Below, one piece after another: positions 43,709 to 54,356 of a stretch of DNA of 64,000 bases (its first letter is position 1; the number at the start of each line of letters is the position of its first letter). The stretch is taken from contig UYJD01000014.1 of NCBI GenBank assembly GCA_900618795.1, positions 245,427-309,426 of the forward strand. Direction: 5' to 3'. The notes beneath the pieces are model-generated. The model was not told where the DNA came from and did not search any database. It was given only the letters and a program-made list of their open reading frames with translations. A program made the position numbers and the translations under genes. This DNA comes from Cyanodermella asteris (Eukaryota > Ascomycota > Lecanoromycetes > Ostropales > Stictidaceae).

Positions 43709-46700
43709 ATGTCGCACACCTACGATGTTGGCACTCGCGTCTGGCGGCCGGACGCCACTGAGGGCTGGCTGGCCTCGGAGGTTGCCTCCAAAACAGAGGA
43801 TGGCGACAAGGTCAAACTCGTTTTCAAGCTCGAAAATGGCGAGGTATGTCTATCGGGACCCCAATCGTTGTCCAGATCTTGCGGGCTGACACTCTATATC
43901 ACAGACCCAAGAGGTGCAATTGGCCTTGTCAGATCTGCAGAATGGCGCTGGCGACCTGCCTCCCCTAATGAACCCGACGATGCTTGAGGCTAGCGACGAC
44001 TTGACGAATCTCTCACATCTCAACGAGCCAGCAGGTATGTACACTACGTTTCGTCCGGCAAGTTTTGGTATACTCATTCAGGATAGTTCTACAAGCGATC
44101 AAGCTGCGGTATCTCCAAAAAGAAATCTACACATATTCCGGAATCGTCCTAATCGCAACAAATCCTTTCGCTCGCGTCGATTCATTATACGTCCCCGGCA
44201 TGATTCAGATCTATGCTGGGAGGCAAAGAGCGGAGCAGGCGCCCCACTTGTTCGCCATTGCTGAAGAATCATTCGCGTAAGCCATACATACATGAGAGTG
44301 TGGACCAGTGCTAACGAACTCAGGGACATGCTGCGCGATCAGCACAACCAGACCATCGTTGTCTCGGGCGAGTCAGGAGCAGGAAAGACGGTCAGTGCGA
44401 AATATATCATGCGATATTTCGCAACCCGAGAGACGCCCGGCCAGGTCAGCCGAAAGGTGAAGGGCTCTTCGGATGCTCTTAGCGAGACGGAAGAACAGAT
44501 CCTGGCAACGAACCCTATCATGGAAGCTTTCGGTAACGCAAAAACGACAAGAAACGACAACTCCTCCCGCTTCGGCAAATACATTGAGATCTTGTTTGAC
44601 GACAAGACGACAATCATCGGTGCTAAGATAAGGACATATCTGCTCGAGCGCTCAAGACTGGTTTTCCAGCCCTTGAAGGAAAGGAACTACCACGTCTTTT
44701 ATCAGCTGGTCGCTGGTGTGTCAGATGCTGAAAGGGAGGAGTTTGGCCTGCTCCCGGCGGACCACTTTGCCTATATGAACCAGGGCGACGCACCTGTCAT
44801 TGACGGCGTGGACGACAAGGCTGAGTTTAAGTTGACCAAAGACGCAATGACGGCTGTCGGTATCAGCGACAAGAAACAGAAGGAGATCTGGCGTTTGCTT
44901 GCGGCACTACTGCATATTGGCAATATCGAAATCAAAGCCAGCCGCAACGACTCATCCCTCTCTCCCGAAGAACCCTCGCTCGCCAAGGTCGCCCAAATGC
45001 TCGGCATCGATGGAGATGAGTTTGCTAAGTGGACAGTCAAGAAGCAGCTCATCACAAGAGGCGAGAAGATTGTGTCTAATTTGACACAAGCTCAAGCAAT
45101 CGTCGTCAGGGATTCCGTCGCAAAATTCATTTACTCGAGTCTATTTGACTGGTTGGTGGAGGTCCTCAACAAGTCGCTGGCTTCGGACGAAGTGCTGTCA
45201 CAAGTCAAGTCTTTCATTGGCGTGCTTGATATCTACGGTTTTGAACATTTCGCCAAGAACTCGTTTGAACAGTTCTGTATCAACTACGCCAATGAGAAGC
45301 TTCAGCAGGAGTTCAATGCACACGTCTTCAAGCTCGAGCAAGAAGAGTACGTGCGAGAACAGATTGACTGGACTTTCATCAACTTCTCAGACAACCAGCC
45401 ATGTATCGACTTGATCGAGGGCAAGCTTGGTGTCTTATCACTTCTTGATGAAGAATCTCGTTTGCCCATGGGCTCTGATGACCAGTTCGTCACCAAACTC
45501 CACCACAACTTCTCTGGCGACAAGCACCCGTTCTACAAGAAGCCTCGTTTCGGCAAGTCTGCTTTTACCGTTTGCCATTATGCAGTCGATGTCACCTATG
45601 AGTCGGAAGGATTCATCGAGAAGAACCGTGACACCGTGCCTGACGAACATATGGCCGTGATGAGGGCTACCAAGAACGAGTTCCTTGCTGAGGTTCTCGA
45701 GGTGGCAGCCGCAGTTCGCGAAAAAGAATCACAGGAGGTGGCCAGCACGAAGCCCCAACCGGCCGCTGGAGCGAGACGAAATGTCGCAACTCAGAGGAAA
45801 CCCACACTTGGTGGTATCTTCAAGTCGTCTCTGATCGGCTTGATGAAGACTATCAACTCCACCGATGTCCACTACATTCGTTGCATAAAGCCCAACGAGG
45901 CTAAGCAGGCGTGGAAGTTTGAGGGGCCTATGGTTCTCAGTCAGTTGCGTGCCTGTGGTGTCCTCGAGACTGTGCGAATAAGTACCGCAGGTTATCCGAC
46001 AAGATGGACGTACGAGGAATTCGCGCTCCGATACTACATGCTGGTTCCCTCGTCACAATGGACATCGGAGATTCGCAACATGTGCGATGCCATTTTGAAG
46101 AAAGCTCTTGGCACATCTGAGGAGAAGGGTAAGGACAAGTACCAGCTTGGTCTGACCAAAATCTTCTTCCGTGCCGGCATGCTGGCCTTCCTTGAAAATC
46201 TCAGGACCAAGAGGCTGGAGGCCGCGGCCATAATGATCCAGAAGAATTTGCGCGCCAAGTACTATCGCCGCAGATATCTCGAGGCGCGTGAAGCCGTGGT
46301 CGACTTCCAGTGCCTTGTACGTGGCCACCTTGCTCGTGCCATCGCCGAGGAGAACAGGAAGCAGCGGGCGGCTACAATGATTCAGACTCTGTGGCGTGGA
46401 CAGAAGGAGCGAAGACGCTTCAACGAAATTCGCAACAATGCTATACTCCTACAGTCCGTCACGAAGGGCTTCTTGCTGCGCAGAAACATCTTGGAGAAGC
46501 GCAGCTTGGATGCAGCATTGTGTATTCAACGCAACTGGCGCGCCCGACAGTCGATGAAACAGTGGCGCCAGTACCGCAGGAAGATCGTCATGATCCAGAG
46601 TCTTTGGAAGGGAAGAGCCGCTAGAAAGACTTACAAGGGCATGCGAGAGGAAGCTCGAGATCTCAAACAGATCTCGTACAAGCTCGAGAACAAGGTCGTC

Positions 46701-48644
46701 GAGCTTACTCAGTCGCTTGGCACGCTCAAGCAGCAGAACAAGAACCTGGTTGGTCAAGTCGAGAACTACGAAGCCCAACTCAAATCTTGGCGAAGCCGGC
46801 ATGCGGCCCTCGAGGCTCGTGCCAAAGAACTTCAGGCGGAGGCCAATCAGGCTGGTATTACAGCGGCCAAGCTGGCGCAGACAGAGGCCGAGATGGCCAA
46901 ACTACAAGTCAGCTACGACGAGTCTTCAACCGCGATCAAAAAGTTGCAGGAAGAGGAGAAGTCTCTTCGCGAGTCCCTGCGCAAGACCGACACCGAGCTC
47001 CAAGAAGCCAAGAAGAACCAGATCAGTCATGAGAACGAGAAGGTGTCGCTCCGCCAACAGCTCCTCGATCTTCAGGACCAGCTCGAGATGGCCAAGCGCG
47101 CTGCGCCCATCAACGGAGATCTCGCCAACGGCGCCAACGGTCATGCCGTCGCTCCTCCACTCAGCGGCCTGATCAACCTTGTCTCAAGCAAGAAGCCAAA
47201 GCGCAGGAGCGCCGGCGAATTGCCTGGAATGGACCGCTTCAGCGCAGCATACAACCCGAGGCCGATGTCTATGGCTGTCACCGGCCCGAACGCCTACCGT
47301 GGCGATGAACAAGACAATGTCGAGATGGAGCTGGTCGATATCCTGTCAGATGAAGATGGTCTCAATGACGAGATTACGATGGGTTTGATCAGGGCGCTCA
47401 AGATTCCCTCGCCGGCGCAGACGCCACCTCCTAGCGACAAGGAGGTTCTCTTCCCCTCATACCTCATCAACCTTGTCACTTCCGAGATGTGGAACAATGG
47501 GTTCGTGAAAGAGTCTGAGCGCTTCCTGGCTAACGTCATGTCGAACATCCAACAGGAGGTCATGCAGCACGAAGGGGACGAAGCCATCATTCCCGGCGCT
47601 TTCTGGCTATCCAATGTCCATGAAATTCTGTCCTTTGTGTTCCTCGCCGAGGACTGGTATGAGGCTCAGAAGGACGAGAACTACGAGTACGCCAGGCTTC
47701 TAGAAATCGTCAAGCACGATCTTGAGTCGCTCGAGTTCAATATCTACCACACCTGGATGAAGGTGCTCAAGAAGAAGCTGCACAAGATGATTGTTCCCGC
47801 CATCATCGAGTCACAGTCTCTCCCTGGCTTCGTTACGAACGAAAGCAATAGGTTCTTGGGCAAACTCATTGGCAACAGCAACCAGCCTGCGTTCACAATG
47901 GACAACTTGCTCAGCTTGCTGAACAATGTTTTCAAAGCAATGAAGACGTTTTATCTGGAAGATTCAATCATCACCCAGGCCATTACCGAACTCTTGAAGC
48001 TCGTCGGCGTCACCGCCTTCAACGATTTGCTCATGAGGCGAAACTTTCTGTCTTGGAAGCGTGGTCTCCAAATCAACTACAACATCACAAGAATTGAGGA
48101 ATGGTGCAAGAGCCACGACATGCCGGAGGGAACCTTGCAGCTCGAGCACCTTATGCAGGCGACTAAGCTACTGCAATTGAAAAAGGCGACATTGAACGAC
48201 ATTGAGATTATCCAGGACATCTGCTGGATGTAAGTCATCCTCGTGTGCTATATTTCCGTCATCGTGCTAACTCGAACTTACAGGCTGTCGCCCAATCAAA
48301 TCCAGAAGCTTTTGAACCAATATTTGGTCGCCGACTACGAGCAGCCTATCAACGGCGAGATCATGAAGGCAGTTGCATCCCGGGTGACGGAAAAGTCGGA
48401 CGTGCTCCTGCTGACTGCTGTGGATATGGAAGACAGTGGACCGTACGAAATTGCCGAGCCCCGCGTCATTACTGCTCTGGAGACGTACACCCCGTCGTGG
48501 CTCCAGACTCCTCGTCTGAAGCGACTTGCAGAGATAGTCTCCGCTCAGGCGGTGGCACAGCAAGAGAAAATGGAGCTTGAGATGGGCGTTGATGGCGAGC
48601 ATGTGGAAGCCAACGGTAACGGAGTCGAAGAGGCGATCGCATAG
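43709..48644 (+). CDS. MYO2: Class V myosin heavy chain
   Basis: Actin motor moving secretory vesicles and organelles towards hyphal tips. Five exons, 43709-43843, 43905-44034, 44087-44276, 44324-48229 and 48284-48644, give 1573 aa; every junction is GT-AG and in phase. The start MSHTYDVGTRVWRPDATEGW is the SH3-like subdomain. The P-loop GESGAGKT is at 167-174, the switch region includes NDNSSRFGKYIEI, the relay region DIYGFEHFAKNSFEQFCINY, and the actin-binding/converter segment includes YIRCIKPNEAK. Six IQ motifs (about 781-921, such as AATMIQTLWRGQKERR) bind light chains. A coiled coil spans about 928-1078. The DIL cargo-binding domain follows, from about 1195 to 1500, ending near the last exon. 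Yeast orthologues are Myo2/Myo4; Aspergillus MyoE. Confidence 0.96.
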
Positions 48645-49421
48645 AATGGAACGCCCGCAGAGTACTGACACCGGGATGATACGTGCTCACGACGAACATC
48701 GTAATGCAGGGTGAATGCAGTGATGAGAATATTGACGGAGTTGGATACATGCAGCAGGAACGCAAAGACGCACAACTATACGATGGTATCTGTTGGAGAT
48801 GTCTCTACATTTGTCTCGTCATTTCTTGCAGCATTTGAGCGACATGGGTTTTGGGCGTTTCCGTTCTCGAATTACACAGACAGAAGCCGGTCATATTGCC
48901 TCAGCTTGTCTTGTCATGTCAAACATTCATTGGTTGTATGGGCAAGTTGCTAGCAAGTCTGTACGATGGTTGGAGGGCATCCGAGAGATGAAGAGTCGAC
49001 ATAGCGGGTGTTTCACTCGATGTAAAGCAATGTATCAATAGAAGACCAGTGAGATAACGCGCGATATTTAGACTGGATTGTAGATGCTGTCTGCTCTCAT
49101 AGTCGGCCTGCACAGGTGGCACGGGCAAAGAACGAGTAGATCTCAAGGTCAATGCTAATAGGGCAGAAGCTCCAGCGTTGGCCGTCAGCCGCATGAGAAG
49201 CCAGCTGTGAAGTCCGGAGTCTGATCGCCGCCTTCCCCGTTCAGGGCCTTGCGTTGCGCGTCCTGATCCTGGCAAACAACGGCGTTACCACAGTTTGGTC
49301 TCGAATCGCATGGGGCGAGCCTGACATTCGTAGAAGCCCTTGATTCCAGAGCTTCTTGCAACTGACACGATTCATGACCTGAAATTGTTTGCCGCCTGCA
49401 GAAGGCGAACGGATCGACGAA
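48645..49421. other. Intergenic between myosin V and Na+/H+ exchanger
   Basis: The 777 bp hold the myosin 3' UTR and the promoter of the next plus-strand gene. No gene, repeat or RNA was recognised. Confidence 0.45.
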
Positions 49422-51727
49422 ATGGCCTCCACGATTGCTAATGCTGCCTTCGCGTTACTGAGTATGCACTCTTCGCATGATTCACCTAGTCCAACTTGAC
49501 GACTGACATGTGCAGGACGAGAAAGCGATGACGCAGACCCTGAAGAACGTGAGAAATTCCCTCGCGCAACGGTTATCGAAGCCCATACTGATCTCGGACA
49601 GCCCCAGAGGCAGGACAGAAGGAGACCTTCTCCTCGTTTGCGCTGTTCATTCTGATTACACTCCTCATCGTCGCCTTGTTCACATCATATCTCCTACAGC
49701 AGCGCAAGATCCAGGTCGTGCATGAGACGGTGTTATCGATCTTTGCGGGTAAGCACGAGTTGGAGCTATACGGTGAAAGCAGGCGGTAACAGCTAGGCAG
49801 GCATGGTGGTTGGTCTCATCATACGGTTAACCTCGAGCAATTGGATACAAAGCGCCGTCAGCTTCGACTATCAGTTTTTCTTCAATCTTCTCCTACCTCC
49901 CATTATTCTGGCTTCTGGATACGAGCTGCATCAGGTGAGAGCGCGATAGCACGACGTCGTTCTGAAGAGATGGAATAGCTAATATGTGCGATCGCCAGGC
50001 CAACTTCTTCCGAAACATTGGGTCTATCCTGACATTTGCCTTTGCGGGCACATTCATCTCGGCCGTCGTTCTAGCTCTCATATTATGGCTATGGACGCGC
50101 ATTCCCATCGATGGATTTAGTATCACCTTCGTCGAAGCGTTCGCAACAGGAGCTACACTCTCAGCCACGGATCCCGTCACTATTCTTGCCATATTCAACG
50201 CTTACAAGGTCGACCCGAAGCTATACACTGTCATCTTTGGCGAATCTATCCTCAACGATGCGATAGCTATCGTGTTGTTCGAGACTGCTGCTAAATATGC
50301 CCCCAGCGCAATAGGTGAAGATGCCAAAGGCCTAACAGTCGTCAGCTTCTTCGAAGCTGTAGGGCTTTTCTTGTTCAAGTTCTTTGGCAGCTTGGTAATC
50401 GGTGTCGTGATTGGCATTGTGACGACTCTGGGTCTCAAGTTCACGCACGTCCGGAGATTCCCCAAGACCGAAAGTTGCTTGGTGGTACTGATCGCGTACG
50501 CCAGCTACTTCTTTGCGAACGGCATACATATGTCAGGTAAGAAAATGTGTTTGCATTCTACATATTACTGCTGTCTGACAGTTTCCAGGTATTGTGTCGT
50601 TGCTGTTCTGCGGCATCACCATGAAACATTACGCATACTATAACATGAGCCGTCGAACCCAACTCACCACAAAATTCATCTTCCAGGTCATGGCCCAACT
50701 GTCGGAGAATTTCATCTTCATCTATCTTGGGCTTACCCTGTTCACGGAGACGGAGCTTGTGTTCAAGCCCCTTTTCATTCTTATAACCGTTTTCGGCATC
50801 TGCGCGGCCCGCTATGCAGCCGTGTTCCCGCTCGCGAAGCTAATCAATGCCGTTCACAGATGGCGAGCGCAGAGAAAGGGCCAGACGGATGTTCCGGACG
50901 AGCTCCCTCAATCCTACCAGGTGATGTTGTTCTGGGCAGGATTGCGAGGTGCAGTCGGAGTCGCTCTTGCCGCTGGCATGCCTGGCTCGCCCGAGAACGT
51001 CAAGGCCCTACAAGCCACCGTCCTCATGGTTGTGGTCTTGACGGTCATCATTTTTGGTGGTACGACGGCAAAGATGCTCGAAATCATGGGCATTCGAACG
51101 GGCGTTGTAGAGGAGGTTGACTCGGATGATGAGTTTGATATCGAGACAACTTCGAATGGCACTTACTACAAGCGAGCAGCGAATGCTGTCGGATACACGC
51201 CCCGACGGGACGATCTCGACTTTCGATTACCCGCTTTGAACGGCAAAAATATCCCTGGCACTCGAGCAGGGGATTGGGAAGCCGGATTTAGCAGCAGCTC
51301 TGCTGGTCACTCACCACCGGTGCGGCCGAACATTACCCGAACAGGCTCGCGGAACAGCCAGCGGGACCGTGATGCAGCTCAGCTACTGCTTGCGCAGCAG
51401 CAAGAAAGCAACACACCAGACGACGACTTTTCGGACAGTGATCTGCCGCCAGCCGCTCCACGCCGGGCACCGAAACGCCGTGCAAGCCCGCCTCACACGA
51501 GCAGCGTATCACCTCACGCCGGCGCCTTCCCCGCGGGCCTGGTCGATGACAGTCAGCCAGAAACTGCATACCAGACGGCAAGAGGTGTGCTGAGCGAATT
51601 GCTCAGCGGCAGAGAAGATGTCGGGGCTCTGTTTAAGAGACTGGACGAAGGCCTCATCAAACCGACCCTTCTACTCGATCAGAATAGCAAGGCTGGCGGT
51701 CACGGCCAGGGCCCTGGTGCGGCGTAA
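49422..51727 (+). CDS. NHX1: Endosomal/vacuolar Na+(K+)/H+ exchanger (NHX family, CPA1)
   Basis: Exchanges luminal H+ for cytosolic Na+ or K+. Preferred exons: 49422-49461, 49614-49748, 49801-49934, 49999-50536 and 50589-51727, giving 661 aa. The start MASTIANAAFALL is followed by the first membrane helix (FALFILITLLIVALFTSYLL), the amiloride-region motif FFFNLLLPPIILASGYELH, SATDPVTILAIFNAYKVDPK, the ion-site motif FGESILNDAIAIVLFETAA, and GLRGAVGVALAAG in the last conserved helix. The cytosolic tail of about 200 residues is acidic and Pro/Ser-rich. A nearer acceptor at 49515 opens a frame starting RRESDDADPEEREKFPR that looks protein-like, but it runs out of frame about 30 codons later unless one base is missing. 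Either the distal acceptor is used or exon 2 carries a frameshift. It converges on the sugar transporter with 168 bp between stops. Confidence 0.88.
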
Positions 51728-51895
51728 AACATTTAGTTTCGCATGAGACGAGGCACGGGAACCAGGAATTATGCATGGGATCTGGCGTATCAACTAGAGT
51801 CTTTCTGGGTTCTGTGACACAATACATTGATTCATGTTCGTGAGGCTAAAAGCACAAGTCCGTGCGGTCGATGAAAAACACCCCAGAGCACATTG

Positions 51896-53506
51896 CTAAC
51901 CCACTTTGGAGAGCGGTTTGGACACAGTGGTCGAGTACCCTTTGTCGGTGTCGTTTGGAGCTGAATATCCGCTTCTCGTGATGACGTTGACCTCGGCAGC
52001 CACGCTTTCAACATTGACCGTTTCCTTTCCCTTGTAAATCATCTCCAGATCCGCAACATTGGAATGCTTCTCGCCCTCGAAGATGCCATCAATCTCTTCC
52101 AATGTCTTCCCCTTGGTCTCCACCCAATAATAAGCCAACAGGCCGATGAGAATGACATCCCAAGCCCCGTTGATCATGTACGTCTTCCACCCGATACTGC
52201 CCAGCGCAATCGGCATCGTAAACACTATCAGCACGGCCGAACAGTTGTTGGCGAGCTGCGCCATTCCCAGCCCGATACTCCTGATGGGGAAGGAGAGGAC
52301 CTCGGGCGGATACAGATTCAACAAGGGCGTCCAGCCGATGCTGTACGCGCCCTGAAAGAGGAAGACGGCGGCGACCGTGCCGTACACGCCCGCGGTATCC
52401 CCGCTGGACCCGTACAATGCCGTCAGGATGCCGACGACGAAGATCATGACGGTGAGGAAGGCCTGGCAGACCACCGCGGTGGGCTTCCGGCCCCAGCTGT
52501 CGATGCTCCAGGTGCCGAGGATGGAGCAGGCCAGACACCAGACGTTCAGGATGATGTTGATCTTCAGCTGCGTGTCCGCATCCGTGATGCCCGCATTGTC
52601 CAGCATCGTGCCGAGATAGTAGCTGGCAATCACGTTTCCGGCAATGACGCTGAAGACGGCGCCGCTGCACGCGAGCAGGACGCGCCGCCTCGCCGCGGGC
52701 GTGCGGATCAGCTGCCTGAAGGTGAGCGTCTCGCCGGCGGCCTTTTCGTACTCGAGCGTGTCGACGATTTCCTTGAAGACGGTCAGCACGATGGGCGAGG
52801 TCTCGTCGCCGTCGGCGTACGTCTGCGCGACGACCTTCAGCGCAGCTTCCCTGTGGTCCTTGTAGACGAGCCAGCGCGGCGATTCCGGGATGAACGGCAG
52901 GATCAGGATGCAGAGGAGGCTGGTCGCGGCTTGGACGGCGGACGGGGCGCGCCACGCCCACGTCGAGTCGAGGCCGAAGGTCCCGTACGTGACGCCCGCG
53001 GCGATGAGGCCGCCGACGTAGTAAAAGTCGTTGAAGATGCCGAGGCCCCATGCTCGCCAGTGCAGAGGCAGCGTTTCGGCGAGGTACGCGGGCCCGGACA
53101 TGCCGCACATGGTGTTGCCCACGCCGATCAGGATCCGGGAGAAGACGAACATGCCAATGTTCTGTGCGGCGGTTTGCAGGATGACCGCGATTATGGTGAT
53201 GACGGAGCCCCAGAAGAGGGCCGGTCGGCGTCCCAGTTTGTCGGTCGCCTTGCCCCAGATTAGGGATGCAATTGTGCCGCCGATGAAGACGGAGGCGGTC
53301 TGCAGGCCGGTGGTGGCATCGTCGAGGGAGAAGTAGTTGGCATACGAGGGCAAAATGTTCAATCCATTCATCATGGAGCCATCGTAGCCTCCGGTCGTCG
53401 AATTGACCGCCGAGCAGAGGACGAGGAGGATGGCGATTGCGCGGGAAGACTTGGGGACGAGGGCGGGAAGCCATGTGCCCGATTCGGTGTAAGTGAAGCC
53501 CGCCAT
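51896..53506 (-). CDS. MFS sugar transporter (hexose/lactose-permease-like)
   Basis: Plasma-membrane sugar:H+ symporter of 536 aa in one exon. The ATG at 53506 (MAGFTYTESGTWLPALVPKS) is preferred over the one at 53614, whose 36 extra residues look non-coding. Twelve hydrophobic segments are visible. Family marks are GGYDGSMMNGL in helix 1, WGKATDKLGRRPALFWGS between helices 2 and 3, SRILIGVGNTM, PESPRWLVYKDHREA before the central loop, DSWGRKPTAV in the second half, and ETKGKTLEEIDGIFEG at the end. This resembles the fungal lactose/hexose permease branch; the substrate cannot be fixed by sequence. The coding region is strongly GC-biased at third positions, which creates long meaningless frames on both strands and distinguishes it from neighbouring genes. 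Confidence 0.9.
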   Translation of the reverse strand: MAGFTYTESGTWLPALVPKSSRAIAILLVLCSAVNSTTGGYDGSMMNGLNILPSYANYFSLDDATTGLQTASVFIGGTIASLIWGKATDKLGRRPALFWGSVITIIAVILQTAAQNIGMFVFSRILIGVGNTMCGMSGPAYLAETLPLHWRAWGLGIFNDFYYVGGLIAAGVTYGTFGLDSTWAWRAPSAVQAATSLLCILILPFIPESPRWLVYKDHREAALKVVAQTYADGDETSPIVLTVFKEIVDTLEYEKAAGETLTFRQLIRTPAARRRVLLACSGAVFSVIAGNVIASYYLGTMLDNAGITDADTQLKINIILNVWCLACSILGTWSIDSWGRKPTAVVCQAFLTVMIFVVGILTALYGSSGDTAGVYGTVAAVFLFQGAYSIGWTPLLNLYPPEVLSFPIRSIGLGMAQLANNCSAVLIVFTMPIALGSIGWKTYMINGAWDVILIGLLAYYWVETKGKTLEEIDGIFEGEKHSNVADLEMIYKGKETVNVESVAAEVNVITRSGYSAPNDTDKGYSTTVSKPLSKVG

Positions 53507-54356
53507 GGCGACAAAGGCGATATCAGACAGCAGCCTTCTTGCACAGGCGCAGAACGGTGAGACGGCGTTCGGAATGTTGACCGGCCAGGCACGCGATGAT
53601 GTTTCACGAAGCAAAAGAGAATGCAGGCCGTCGCGGATAAATAGAGATTCTCAGCTGCCTACTTCCAGAGGCAGAGAAGGCAAACCTCCGGTTCACCATC
53701 TGTGCCATTATTCTAGCGTCCTTTCGTATGCGCGGCACGAGGCCAGGACGAGTCGGGCAAGTTTCATTGGACAGACTGAGAGCTGTTGGTCGTCGAGACA
53801 GAAACGATCGGCAGTCTGCCAGCTGAGAGGTTAAGCCACAGGGTAGACGATAGGGTCAAATCAAGGGCGGCTTCTTATCGCTAGCTGCGTCGACGGAGAC
53901 ACGGGTTGGGAAGGGTGGAGACGGCAAGGCACAAGACCAGGACCTTGACCACAAATACCCGAAGACGCCTACTCTGCAGTCGCTGCTCCGCGAGAATGGG
54001 AGAAGCTTGATTGACCACATTATTGGAACGAGCGGGGAAACCCCAGCTCTAGCATCGGCGCATTCTTTCGCCGCCGCAGCGGTGTCTAATTGAGTGACCA
54101 TGTTTGAGCTGCAGTCGGTCAAAGCTTGTGGTGAAGACATTGCCAACAGGCAGTGCTTGGCACTCTTCAGTCACGTCTACGCGGTGTTGGGTACTTGGTT
54201 GAGATTAGAATGTTTATTGTGCGCTAGAAGCATCGATGTTCGTGTACGGTACGCTTCGTGGTAATGCAAAACAGTTTCATCACAAACAGTTCAGCCGTTT
54301 CCAAATCGCTCGTCTCAAGTCTGATCGTTTTTTTCTTTCATGCGAAAACAGATACT
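53507..54356. other. Intergenic between sugar transporter and CorA gene
   Basis: About 850 bp. It includes the sugar transporter promoter (minus strand) and the CorA 3' UTR. A 96-codon antisense frame at 53856-54146 shows no motif. Confidence 0.45.

Noticed and set aside
52064-53263. 399-codon plus-strand frame opposite the sugar transporter
   Set aside because: Composition is Asp/Arg/Ala/Gly-rich without domains, and the opposite strand encodes a clear MFS protein. It is an artefact of high GC3.
52089-53474. 461-codon minus-strand frame inside the sugar transporter
   Set aside because: His/Arg-rich shadow of the transporter in another frame with no recognisable motif.
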